Part shown: in pieces, positions 6,209-13,893 of the stretch
Layout: each line of letters starts with the position of its first letter
How positions within the stretch are numbered: position 1 is the stretch's first letter
From: Kiritimatiellales bacterium
GTDB lineage: Bacteria > Verrucomicrobiota > Kiritimatiellia > Kiritimatiellales > Pontiellaceae
NCBI GenBank assembly: GCA_030630445.1
Contig: DAOVNC010000022.1
Span: 1-16,649 of the forward strand
DNA: 16,649 nt
Direction of reading: 5' to 3'
The notes under the pieces: generated by a model
What the model was told of the DNA's origin: nothing
Database searches by the model: none
What the model saw: only the letters and a program-made list of their open reading frames with translations
Program-made: the position numbers and the translations under genes

Positions 6209-6823
6209 ATGCAATCAATTGAAAACAAGATAGTTAATCGAATATATGGGAACGGAAGGGGTTGGGCATTCTCCAAGAAGGACTTTCTGGATATTGCCGA
6301 CGATGGAGCTATCCGTTTATCCCTCATGCGATTAACCAATCGGGAAACCATCCGCCGGGTCATGACCGGAATTTATGATTATCCGCGTTTCAGTGAGCTA
6401 TTGCAGGAGATGATGGGGCCGGAACTGGATCAGGTTGCACACGCTCTGGCGCGCAAGTTTGGTTGGAGGGTTCAGCCTTCGGGCAACACTGCCCTGAATT
6501 TGCTGGGGCTTTCTACGCAGGTTCCTGCCCAGGCGGTTTATCTATCGGATGGCCCCTCCAAAACCTACATGATCGGGAATCGAAAACTGACCTTCAACAA
6601 GAAGGCGTTGAAGGAGTCGGGATTCAGGCATCGCGAAAGCGAACTGGTTGTTCAGGCTCTCAAGGAGCTGGGGAGGGAAAGAATGAACGAGGCTTTGCGG
6701 GCAAAGCTCCTGCAGGCGATCCCTTCTCCGGTCTGGCCAAAGTTGGTTCGCGATACAAAATCCGCAACGGCCTGGGTCCATGAGATTATCCGCAAAACAG
6801 CCGAGGAGGCCGGGAGTGAATAA
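6209..6823 (+). CDS. Type IV antitoxin, AbiEi-like (DUF6088 family)
   Basis: The 204-residue protein has a winged helix-turn-helix at its N-terminus (about residues 1-60): GWAFSKKDFLDIADDGAIRL, SLMRLTNRETIRRVMTGIYD, then YPR. This is the pattern of AbiEi/DUF6088 antitoxins, where the wing reads RGxYxxP. The rest (LARKFGWRVQPSGNTALNLL, then KLTFNKKALKESGFRHRESE) matches the family's C-terminal antitoxin region. It should repress its operon through the 6155-6192 palindrome and neutralise the downstream nucleotidyltransferase toxin; type IV antitoxins act without stable toxin contact. The start ATG has only a weak ribosome binding site. Its stop at 6821-6823 overlaps the toxin start by eight bases, so the two are translationally coupled. 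Confidence 0.8.
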   Translation: MQSIENKIVNRIYGNGRGWAFSKKDFLDIADDGAIRLSLMRLTNRETIRRVMTGIYDYPRFSELLQEMMGPELDQVAHALARKFGWRVQPSGNTALNLLGLSTQVPAQAVYLSDGPSKTYMIGNRKLTFNKKALKESGFRHRESELVVQALKELGRERMNEALRAKLLQAIPSPVWPKLVRDTKSATAWVHEIIRKTAEEAGSE

Positions 6824-7811
6824 AGTCGCAGCATTACCAGCCAATCAGCGTACGGAACTCTTTTCTTTAACCGCAGAACGTCGTGGTTTTGGATCGGTGG
6901 CTGTGGTTGAAAAGGATTTTTGGGTCTGTTGGGCACTAAAACAGATTTTCTCCCATCCGGATTTGACGGGCAAGCTGCTATTCAAGGGCGGTACGAGCCT
7001 TTCGAAGGTGTTTGGGCTGATTGATCGGTTTTCGGAGGATATTGACCTGATTCTCGACTGGAATCTGGTGACGAATCAGAATCCGATGGAGGATCGTTCG
7101 AATACCCAGCAAGACCGGCTGAATCAAGAAATAGATCGAGCTGCGCAAGAATATATTTCCGGCACCTTGCTTGGATTTCTGGACGATGCCTTGGGTGCTC
7201 ATTGCACTACGGAGATCCTTGCCGAAGAGGAAACGCAGAGTCATATCGTCAAAGTTAAATATCCGGAAACAACCGAGAGAGGGAACCTTCGTCCATATTT
7301 GCAACTTGAGATTGGACCCCTTGCATCTTGGGTTCCGAATTCGGAGTATACTGTACGCCCTTATGCCGCGGAGGAGTTTCCAGACCTGTTCGATGATTTG
7401 GAATGTCCTGTTCGTGCCATTGATGCCAAGCGCACCTTTTGGGAAAAGGCAACGATTCTTCATCATGAGGCTCATCGGCCAGAAAGCTCTACCGTGCCGG
7501 AGCGCTACTCTCGACACTACTATGATTTATACCTCATGGCTCAGTCCGACGTTAAGCAATCCGCACTTGCCGACCTGCCGTTGCTGCATGATGTCATAGA
7601 GTTCAAGAAGCGATTCTATCGGCGTGGCTGGGCCAACTATGACCTTGCTGTGCCGGGAACCATCCGGCTCGTTCCTTCCGAGCGTGTCCTTGAAGAAATG
7701 CGCGAGGATTACGACAAAATGCAGGAAATGTTTTTTGGACGACACCCCGGTTTTGAAGAGATACTGACAGGGCTTTCCGCGCTGGAAAATGAAATCAATC
7801 AGCTTGGATAG
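6816..7811 (+). CDS. abiEii: Type IV toxin, AbiEii nucleotidyltransferase
   Basis: I choose the GTG at 6816 (331 residues) because it follows GAGGAG (6804-6809), overlaps the antitoxin stop and gives the family-typical opening MNKVAALPANQRTELF. An ATG 36 bases upstream is also in frame but lies inside the antitoxin gene. Motif I of the DNA polymerase beta-type fold is FKGGTSLSK (57-64) with DIDL (75-78), the metal-binding Asp pair. The GGTSLSK serine and lysine are present. Motif III is YLQLEIG, and motif IV is RTFWEKATILHHEAH. RHYYDLYLMA follows as in AbiEii. The toxin blocks growth by nucleotidyl transfer to RNA (a tRNA target has been shown for related enzymes) and gives abortive phage defence. 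All key residues are present, so the system looks functional. It lies between replication-type genes of a mobile block. Confidence 0.85.
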   Translation: MNKVAALPANQRTELFSLTAERRGFGSVAVVEKDFWVCWALKQIFSHPDLTGKLLFKGGTSLSKVFGLIDRFSEDIDLILDWNLVTNQNPMEDRSNTQQDRLNQEIDRAAQEYISGTLLGFLDDALGAHCTTEILAEEETQSHIVKVKYPETTERGNLRPYLQLEIGPLASWVPNSEYTVRPYAAEEFPDLFDDLECPVRAIDAKRTFWEKATILHHEAHRPESSTVPERYSRHYYDLYLMAQSDVKQSALADLPLLHDVIEFKKRFYRRGWANYDLAVPGTIRLVPSERVLEEMREDYDKMQEMFFGRHPGFEEILTGLSALENEINQLG

Positions 7812-7857
7812 GTAGCAATATAATTGAAATGACCACCCTGCATTTAAAGAGATATTT

Positions 7858-8268
7858 ATGAATCCTATTAAACAACAAATCACAAACTACATAACTGGCG
7901 AAGAATCACTATCCATTGAAGCGGCCCTGACTATTCAGGATCATATAAAGAAAGTCGTTGCGGCAGGCATAGAAAACGATGCCGATGCAATGATCTACGC
8001 CTTACGCATTGGTGGAAAAATCTATGTTGTTCTGCTTGCCGGAAAATCAATGCTGCAGGGTTTTGATTTAAACGACTACCTTGAATCCTACTTTTCCGAT
8101 GCCATAGGCCTTGAGCACCACTTACCGAGAATTGTCGACTATCTCTACACCGATATTTCCGGCAAGACCGATGCCTACATGGTATTAAGGGAACCAAACA
8201 ATGACCGTTGGAGAGGGTTCAACCCTCTACTGAATCTCGATGAGATTTACGAAAAGGCCAGAACCTAG
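7858..8268 (+). CDS. Hypothetical protein beside the AbiE operon
   Basis: The 136-residue protein starts at an ATG 46 bases after the toxin stop with a modest purine-rich site (AAAGAG, 7848-7853). It is soluble, with a helical N-terminus and a beta-strand-like centre (IYALRIGGKIYVVLLAGKSM). I recognise no family. Its gene is AT-richer than the downstream metabolic genes. It may be cotranscribed with the AbiE genes as a third cargo gene. Its TAG lies in a CTAG palindrome shared with the stop of the convergent Rep gene, with no room for a terminator between them. Confidence 0.5.
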   Translation: MNPIKQQITNYITGEESLSIEAALTIQDHIKKVVAAGIENDADAMIYALRIGGKIYVVLLAGKSMLQGFDLNDYLESYFSDAIGLEHHLPRIVDYLYTDISGKTDAYMVLREPNNDRWRGFNPLLNLDEIYEKART

Positions 8269-9209
8269 AATGGGACCTTGGATATGGGTATCCCATTGAC
8301 TCGATGATAGGTTGTTATCTGTTCCGTGGCCTTTTTCCGCAGTTCGACGGATTCCATCTGTTTTTGCAGCCACTCGTAATAGCGATCATCGCCGATGGCC
8401 CGGCGGATTTTTTCCAGTGACGGCGCAACCGAAACTTCGACCCATTCCATAGCCGTTTCGATGCTTTGCTCGGGCTGGGGACAACGGATTTCAGCTGCGC
8501 CCAGGGCATCGAGTATTTTCTCCCAAAACGCCAGTCGGTCGATGGGATCGCATCGCTTGCCGTTGTGCTCGATGAAGTCGATGGCACCCCCGATGAACAT
8601 GGCGAGCTTGCTTGCAAACTCCGTTACGTCCGACGACATGGCAAGTTCAAAGAAGACGGCGTTGGCACGATCCTTTGAAAACTCGACCTCCCATCGCACC
8701 GCATCGATTTCCATGTCGGACTCGAGATCCTTGCCGTAGCTGCGGAGGTACTTTCCGGCACCATTCTTCCCGCGCGTTCCGAAATAGATGGAATCGCCCA
8801 AAAGTTCGCCGGTGCGTTGCCGCTCGATGATCGGCTTGTGTTTGCGGAATCCCTTGTAGCTACCCTGGTCTGCGAATTCTGCAACCTCTTGCGGACGGAT
8901 GATTTTCTCGTAGTCATCAAAACAGAGATCGGTGCGGGAGCATTTGAAGAAAAACTTGATGCATAGGTCCCGGCAGAACCGGTGAAGCGATGGTGCCGGA
9001 AAGCATCCAAGGCCGGTGCCTCCAATTTGCAGCAGGATTCGGTTGCCGTGCCTCATGCGGTTAGCCATATCAAGATCCCACATGACCTTGATCCCGTACG
9101 GATGCCATTCGGCGGCAGCCTGGTAGCCAAGGAAACCATGGTTGTAGACTTCAGGATTCGAACCGCACATGCTGGAAAGGTAGCTGTAAACGTCGGTTGA
9201 AAAGTGCAT
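8265..9209 (-). CDS. Rolling-circle-type replication initiator (Rep_trans-like), N-terminus lost to an IS-like end
   Basis: The core matches plasmid/phage replication initiation factors (PF02486-like): the GFLGYQAAAEW opening, SRTDLCFDDYE as the RxD acidic motif, IYFGTRGKNGAGKYLRSYGK with LES after it, then VRWEVEFSKDRA. The conserved Tyr of the R-x-Y-[DG]-K-x-x-ES motif is kept as SYGKDLES. The initiator would nick one DNA strand at a double-strand origin. The first coding bases right of 9184 lie in the IS21-like terminus, so the native start is gone. The frame stays open, with a borrowed ATG at 9207-9209 inside that terminus (and another at 9245), but no ribosome binding site fits either. 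It is most likely a silent fragment of about 306 native residues that otherwise looks intact. It argues that 4344-9184 came from a replicating element. Confidence 0.65.
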   Translation of the reverse strand: MHFSTDVYSYLSSMCGSNPEVYNHGFLGYQAAAEWHPYGIKVMWDLDMANRMRHGNRILLQIGGTGLGCFPAPSLHRFCRDLCIKFFFKCSRTDLCFDDYEKIIRPQEVAEFADQGSYKGFRKHKPIIERQRTGELLGDSIYFGTRGKNGAGKYLRSYGKDLESDMEIDAVRWEVEFSKDRANAVFFELAMSSDVTEFASKLAMFIGGAIDFIEHNGKRCDPIDRLAFWEKILDALGAAEIRCPQPEQSIETAMEWVEVSVAPSLEKIRRAIGDDRYYEWLQKQMESVELRKKATEQITTYHRVNGIPISKVPF

Positions 9210-9240
9210 CGGGCGGCGGGGCGGTCTAAAAGTGCAGCAC
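9185..9240 (+). mobile_element. IS21-like terminus, copy C (left end)
   Basis: The 56-base end starts with TGTAAACGTCGG (9185) and holds two AAAAGTGC units (9200-9207 and 9228-9235), the inverse of the two GCACTTTT units in copy A. The CG-rich spacer between the units is 20 bases here and 15 in copy A. As in copies A and B, the match stops at the same TG/CA base. No transposase lies to the right, so it is a solo end. It cuts the Rep gene. Bases 9241-9463 behind it hold no supported gene. Confidence 0.55.
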
Positions 9241-9463
9241 TCCAACTAAAACTTCCGGATTCCGAGCCGGACGCGGCGGACTTCCCTCGTTGCCGTTCCC
9301 CGGTCTTGATCTCCCCAAATACTTTTTCCACCTCCTGAAACAGCCAAATAGAAATGCTGCCGGGGGATAATCCTGCCTCCAGCGACTTTTTGCAGCCCTT
9401 CACTAGAAAGCCATGCATGCCATTGAATAGAGAAGTGGTTCCTTTAATTCTGGTGCGGGACGT

Positions 9464-10333
9464 TCAGCCTTGCTGGCGATAGGCGCGGGGGGTGTGGCCG
9501 AGTTCTTTCTTGAAGATGCGGCTGAAGGCCTGGGGCGACCCAAACCCCGCTTCCTCGGCGATTTCGGCGATAGGCAGCTTGGTGGTGCGCAGCAGGGCCA
9601 TGGCGCGGTTGAGCCGATAGTTCTGGATATAGCTGCCGAGGGGGATGCCGGCGGTTTGCTTGAAGAGGACGCGCAACCGCGATTCGGATAGCTTGAACTC
9701 CTCCGCCAAATCGGCAATGACGACGGTTCTTCCTTTCCACTCGGACATGCATCGGTTGATGTTGCGCAACAGGCTGTCGCGGGGTTCCGGCACCCGGTCC
9801 GAACGCATGGCCCATTGATCCTGCTTGAGCGAGAGCAGCACCCGGATCAGGGTGGCCTGCAGTTGTTCATCCTGCAATACTCCCTTTGACGGGCGCGCTT
9901 TGCAGCGCAGCCATTCGTCCAGCAACTCGTCGCGCGTGCGCAACGTGTGTTCGCTGGCATCGACCACGACGTTCCGCAGGGGCTCTAGGAAGGTCGTCGT
10001 TGCTAGCTCGAAGGTGCAGAACAGCCATTTGAGGCGGGGTGATTCCAGTTGGCTGAAGTGGTGGAACTGGTAGGGCAGGATCAGAAGCGACTGTCCGGGC
10101 TTGAGTGGAAGCACGCGGTTGTTGACATGCACGTGCCCTTCGGTTTCGAGATTGAAGACCAATACGTGGCGATGGTGCGACCGGTTTTGCAGGGCGGCTT
10201 GCTGAAGTTTATCCTTGGTGGTCCGAAGGTAGAGCAGGATGTTGGTCGGCGTGGCGAATTGGGTATGCCCGATGCCTTTGAAATAGTCCGTAGGCTCTTC
10301 CAGAATGGGATAGGTATTGTTTTTTTCGTTCAT
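9464..10333 (-). CDS. AraC-family transcriptional regulator of the amino-sugar locus
   Basis: The 289-residue product has an N-terminal cupin-like ligand-binding part (about 40-110: NNRVLPLKPGQSLLILPYQF and HHF) and a C-terminal AraC DNA-binding part (about 195-289) with two helix-turn-helix units: ADLAEEFKLSESRLRVLFKQ with IPLGSYIQNYRLNRAMALL, and IAEIAEEAGFGSPQAFSRIF with FKKELGHTPRAYRQ, the family signature. It probably senses a sugar and switches the divergent operon. The gene is transcribed away from the kinase, 134 bases between the two start codons. Two AGTCAATATTG direct repeats lie in that interval. The start is ATG 10331-10333; its ribosome binding site is weak. Confidence 0.9.
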   Translation of the reverse strand: MNEKNNTYPILEEPTDYFKGIGHTQFATPTNILLYLRTTKDKLQQAALQNRSHHRHVLVFNLETEGHVHVNNRVLPLKPGQSLLILPYQFHHFSQLESPRLKWLFCTFELATTTFLEPLRNVVVDASEHTLRTRDELLDEWLRCKARPSKGVLQDEQLQATLIRVLLSLKQDQWAMRSDRVPEPRDSLLRNINRCMSEWKGRTVVIADLAEEFKLSESRLRVLFKQTAGIPLGSYIQNYRLNRAMALLRTTKLPIAEIAEEAGFGSPQAFSRIFKKELGHTPRAYRQQG

Positions 10334-10362
10334 CGGGCGAATTTGCCGGTTTTTCCCGCAGG

Positions 10363-10393
10363 AGTCAATATTGTTAAATAACAGTCAATATTG
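10363..10393 (+). promoter_or_regulatory. Tandem direct-repeat operator, probably for the AraC regulator
   Basis: AGTCAATATTG occurs identically at 10363-10373 and 10383-10393, 20 bases apart, so both face the same side of the helix. Tandem half-sites at about two helical turns are the usual layout for AraC-family dimers. The site lies 75 bases before the kinase start codon and 30 bases after the regulator's start codon. Each repeat also contains the small palindrome CAATATTG. A weak -35-like TTGATC (10402-10407) lies just downstream, which would fit activation. Confidence 0.6.
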
Positions 10394-10467
10394 GCAATAG
10401 ATTGATCTTTATGGAAATCGGTGCTTTATGCAATATGTGCGTTTTAAATCTGAAGGAACAAACAAGT

Positions 10468-11862
10468 ATGAACAAGGACGCATTGATCAATCCGGAGTTG
10501 GATCCGGAATTCATTCCGGCAGTACTTTGGAACAAAAACTATCGGGAAAAGGTGGAAGCTTCGGACGCGCCGGTCGATGTCGAACTGGCCTTGGTGCGCC
10601 CCAATGACACGTGCTCGGTCTACACGACCCGCATCCTTCCGCTGGACGCGGAAAACGAAGAAACCACCCTGTACTATCTTGAGCGCATCATTAAATTCCT
10701 GCTCTGGCAGCGGGGCGGATATAGAATCATGATCAGCGGGTGCGACCCACTGGTGGGAAAACTGTCGGCCATCTATTCGCCGAGCGGCGCGCGCGCCTTC
10801 GACTATGAATTCTTCGGCGAAAAGGTCTATAGCCATCCGATGGAGTTTGTGGCTTGCGCATCGTCGGAGATCCCGGCCTCGAACGAGCAGACCCTGCCGC
10901 TCGGTCGCCACTTGGACGGATGCCGGATCGGGTTCGACCTGGGCGGAAGCGACCGCAAATGCGCGGCCGTCATTGATGGCAAGGTGGTGTTTTCGGAGGA
11001 GATTGAATGGAATCCCTATTTTGAAACAGATCCCGCCTACCACATCGAAGGCATCAACGACACGCTCAAGCGGGCGGCGGCGCATCTGCCGCGCGTGGAT
11101 GCGATTGGCGGCAGTTCGGCCGGCGTCTACGTCAACAGCGAAGTTCGCGTGGCATCGCTCTTCCGCGGGGTTTCCCCGGCGGACTTTGATTCGAAGGTGC
11201 GTCGCATCTTCTTCGATCTGAAGGAACGCTGGAACAATGTACCCTTCGATGTCGTCAACGACGGCGAGGTTACGACGCTGGCCGGATCGATGTCGATGGA
11301 TGAAAACGCGGTGCTCGGCATTGCCATGGGCACCAGCGAGGCCGCAGGCTATGTGACCCCCGACGGCAACATTACCCCGTGGCTCAACGAGCTGGCTTTC
11401 GCGCCGATCGATTTCCGGGAGGATGCCCCGGCGGATGAATGGTCGGGCGATATCGGTTGCGGCGTGCAGTATTTCTCGCAGCAGGCCGTTGCCCGGCTTG
11501 TTCCGGCTTCGGGCATCGAGCTACCGGCCGACATGCCGTTCCCGGAGCAGCTCATCGAGGTTCAAAAGTTGATGGCCGAAGGCGATGAGCGGGCGGCAAG
11601 GATCTATTCCACGATCGGCACCTATTTGGGCTACAGCTTGGCGCACTATGCCGATTTCTATAAAATCCGCAAAATGCTGCTGCTGGGCCGGGTGACGAGC
11701 GGGCAGGGGGGATCGATCATTATCGAGAAGGCCCAGGAGGTGCTTGATACGCTGTTCCCAGAGCTGGCGAAGCAACTTGAGATCACTACACCGAACGAGC
11801 AGGACAAGCGGCATGGTCAGGCGGTCGCCGCCGCGAGCCTGCCGATGATTGGAGGAAAATAG
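10468..11862 (+). CDS. ROK-family sugar kinase, probably for an N-acetylhexosamine
   Basis: I choose ATG 10468 (464 residues) because GAAGGAAC (10452-10459) precedes it at a normal distance; the upstream frame has a poorly placed ATG at 10402. The ASKHA kinase core has IGFDLGGSDRKCAAVIDG (154-171, first phosphate loop), VVNDGEVTTLAG (262-273, with Asp265 in the catalytic place) and LGIAMGTSEAAGYV (283-296, second phosphate loop). About 150 residues before the core are unusual, since ROK kinases have about 300 residues, and this part is unrecognised. The PIG-L gene follows after two bases, so they form one operon. With a GH109 enzyme, a deacetylase and a NagB-like deaminase downstream, it probably phosphorylates GlcNAc or GalNAc. 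The substrate is inferred. Confidence 0.75.
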   Translation: MNKDALINPELDPEFIPAVLWNKNYREKVEASDAPVDVELALVRPNDTCSVYTTRILPLDAENEETTLYYLERIIKFLLWQRGGYRIMISGCDPLVGKLSAIYSPSGARAFDYEFFGEKVYSHPMEFVACASSEIPASNEQTLPLGRHLDGCRIGFDLGGSDRKCAAVIDGKVVFSEEIEWNPYFETDPAYHIEGINDTLKRAAAHLPRVDAIGGSSAGVYVNSEVRVASLFRGVSPADFDSKVRRIFFDLKERWNNVPFDVVNDGEVTTLAGSMSMDENAVLGIAMGTSEAAGYVTPDGNITPWLNELAFAPIDFREDAPADEWSGDIGCGVQYFSQQAVARLVPASGIELPADMPFPEQLIEVQKLMAEGDERAARIYSTIGTYLGYSLAHYADFYKIRKMLLLGRVTSGQGGSIIIEKAQEVLDTLFPELAKQLEITTPNEQDKRHGQAVAAASLPMIGGK

Positions 11863-11864
11863 CA

Positions 11865-12665
11865 ATGAACCCGTATCTTACGTTTGTTGAAGGAATCCAG
11901 AGCGGGATCGATGCCGCGCGAAACTTTGCGGTTTCGGGAACCACGGAGCCGATTGAGTCGGATTCGAAAGTGCTGCTCTTTTCGCCGCACCCCGATGACG
12001 AATGCATTATTGGCCTCCTTCCACTGCGGATGACGCGCGAGACCAAGATGCAGGTGATCAATGTGCCAGTCACGTATGGCAGCAATGTCGAGCGGCAGGC
12101 CGGACGGGCGCAGGAACTGGACGATGCGTGCCGTTTTCTGGGTTGGGATATTCTAAACCATTCGGACGGATATGCCTCGCTGGAGATGGATGATGTCGTT
12201 GCGATCCTGAAGCAGTTTCAGCCCGAGGTCATCGTTATGCCGCATTCGGGCGATTGGAACTCCCGGCATATTTCCACCCATTTCATGGTGATGGATGCCT
12301 TGAAGAAGATGGATTCCGCTTTTTCCTGCATGGTGGTGGAAACCGAGTTTTGGGGCGCGATGGACGATCCGAACCTGATGGTCGAGGCCGATGCCCAGAC
12401 CGTGGCGGATCTTGTTGCGGCGACCTCGCTGCACACCGGAGAGGTGGCGCGCAACCCGTACCACCTGCTGCTTCCGGCCTGGATGCAGGACAATGTACGC
12501 CGTGGCGGCGAGCTGGTGGGCGGGCAGGGCGGCGAGGTGCCGGACTTCAGCTTTGCCACACTGTATCGCCTCTCGAAATGGGCGGACGGTGAAATGCGGA
12601 AGCCGTACGAGGGTGGACGCTATCTCGCGGCAGATGAAAACCCTGCGACCCTTTTATCGCCTTAA
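11865..12665 (+). CDS. PIG-L/LmbE-family N-acetylhexosamine deacetylase
   Basis: The 266-residue protein has the metal motif SPHPDDECIIG (40-50) with His42, Asp44/Asp45 and Glu46, and the second motif HSGDWNSRHISTH (127-139), which supplies the remaining His ligands. These are the hallmarks of zinc-dependent PIG-L deacetylases, which remove the acetyl group from GlcNAc moieties. No signal peptide is present, so it acts in the cytoplasm. The ATG follows the kinase stop by two bases after GGAGG (11851-11855), so the two are co-translated. It could do the job of the absent NagA (GlcNAc-6-phosphate deacetylase), giving the amino sugar phosphate to the NagB-like enzyme downstream. Whether the substrate is free, phosphorylated, or GalNAc-type is not visible. 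Confidence 0.8.
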   Translation: MNPYLTFVEGIQSGIDAARNFAVSGTTEPIESDSKVLLFSPHPDDECIIGLLPLRMTRETKMQVINVPVTYGSNVERQAGRAQELDDACRFLGWDILNHSDGYASLEMDDVVAILKQFQPEVIVMPHSGDWNSRHISTHFMVMDALKKMDSAFSCMVVETEFWGAMDDPNLMVEADAQTVADLVAATSLHTGEVARNPYHLLLPAWMQDNVRRGGELVGGQGGEVPDFSFATLYRLSKWADGEMRKPYEGGRYLAADENPATLLSP

Positions 12666-12679
12666 GCGGGAAATGCCCA

Positions 12680-12706
12680 TTGCTTCAATCGCTGTATTCT
12701 TATAAA
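12680..12706 (+). promoter_or_regulatory. Possible promoter in the 106-base gap before the aminotransferase
   Basis: TTGCTT (12680-12685) and TATAAA (12701-12706) are separated by 15 bases, short of the usual 16-18. It lies 66 bases before the aminotransferase start. A second promoter would uncouple the aminotransferase from the kinase/deacetylase pair. Weak evidence. Confidence 0.25.
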
Positions 12707-12771
12707 TTTCGCGTTTTTTCGGAGTAGGAAGAGCTTGCTTCAAAAAGATCAACTGAACCAAAGGAGACCAA

Positions 12772-13890
12772 ATGAAAGTATCATTTTACGGCCACACCCG
12801 GCAGTATCATAACATTAAGGAAGAGATCGACGGAAACATTGCCCGCGTACTGGAAAGCGGCAGCTATGTGATGGGCCCGATGGGTTCCGAATTCGAAGCC
12901 CAGGCATCTGAATATTTCGGCACCAAGCACGCGATTGGCGTAGGCAATGGAACGGATGCGCTTTGGCTGAGCCTCATGGCGCTTGGCATTGGCGAAGGCG
13001 ACGAAGTCATCACCAATGCAAACACATTCTTCGCAACGGTTGAAGCCATCTGGATTGCCGGAGCGACTGCGGTATTGGTGGATTGCGATCCCGATACCAA
13101 GAACATTGATCCGGCTTCCATTGAAGCGGCCATTACCGACAAGACCAAAGCGATCATGCCCGTGCATCTCTACGGCCAGTGTGCCGACATGCCTGCGATC
13201 TGGGACATTGCCGAGAAGCATGGCCTGAAAGTGATCGAAGACAACGCGCAAGGCATCGACGGAAACGGCGACACCTTCAAGCAGGGTGACCGCAGCGACG
13301 CGGTAACCACCAGCTACATTATCCAGAAGAACCTCGGTTGCTTCGGTGATGGCGGAATGGTCTTCACCAACGACGACAGCGTGAACGAAATCATTCGCAA
13401 GCTGCGCAACCATGGATCGCCTGCCCGCAACGTACACAGCGCCGGATTCAACAGCCGCCTCGACGACATCCAAGCGGGTGTTCTGAGCGCCAAGATGAAG
13501 CACATCACCGAGTGGACCGACAAGCGTATTGGCTGGGCTGAAGTCTACGACAAGGAACTCGCTGGCTGCACAAGCTTCACCCGTCCGGTGAAAACCGAAG
13601 GATACCGCCACGTGTACCACCTCTACGTCCTCGACGTGAAGCAAGATCGCGACGGTTTCCTGGCCTTCTTGCAAGAGAACGGCATCGACGCGAAAACGCA
13701 CTACTCCATCGCTTGCCATAAGCAAGAAGGCTTCCCGTGGGGCAAGCCGGCCGTCGTTGCGGAGTCGCTCGTGAATGCAGAGAAAAACGCCGACACGTGC
13801 CTGAGCTTGCCGATGTTCCCCGAGCTGACGCAGGAAGAGGTGGACTACGTGATTGAAAAGGTTAAGGAATGGGACGCCCAGCAGGGCTAG
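12772..13890 (+). CDS. DegT/DnrJ/EryC1/StrS-family PLP sugar aminotransferase
   Basis: The 372-residue product starts at ATG 12772 after AAGGAG (12761-12766). The family landmarks are GVGNGTDALWLSL (56-68), the phosphate cup; NANTFFATVEAIWIAGA near 82-98; VHLYGQCADM (131-140); IEDNAQGIDG (155-164), the Asp-x-Ala-Gln that pairs with the pyridine; and SYIIQKNLGCFGDGG (181-195), with the PLP Lys at 186. All catalytic residues are present. It moves an amino group between glutamate and a keto sugar (usually C3 or C4). It lies before a Gfo/Idh/MocA dehydrogenase, a pairing known from amino-sugar routes in which the dehydrogenase makes the 3-keto sugar (for example NtdC/NtdA for kanosamine). Family assignment is firm; the substrate is not. 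Confidence 0.85.
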   Translation: MKVSFYGHTRQYHNIKEEIDGNIARVLESGSYVMGPMGSEFEAQASEYFGTKHAIGVGNGTDALWLSLMALGIGEGDEVITNANTFFATVEAIWIAGATAVLVDCDPDTKNIDPASIEAAITDKTKAIMPVHLYGQCADMPAIWDIAEKHGLKVIEDNAQGIDGNGDTFKQGDRSDAVTTSYIIQKNLGCFGDGGMVFTNDDSVNEIIRKLRNHGSPARNVHSAGFNSRLDDIQAGVLSAKMKHITEWTDKRIGWAEVYDKELAGCTSFTRPVKTEGYRHVYHLYVLDVKQDRDGFLAFLQENGIDAKTHYSIACHKQEGFPWGKPAVVAESLVNAEKNADTCLSLPMFPELTQEEVDYVIEKVKEWDAQQG

Positions 13891-13893
13891 TCC

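Noticed and set aside
9053..9418. A minus-strand frame (MHGFLVKGCKKSLEAGLSPG and so on) crossing the copy C terminus
   Set aside because: The part outside the element has no recognisable motif and the frame simply reads through the IS-like end into the Rep gene in another frame.
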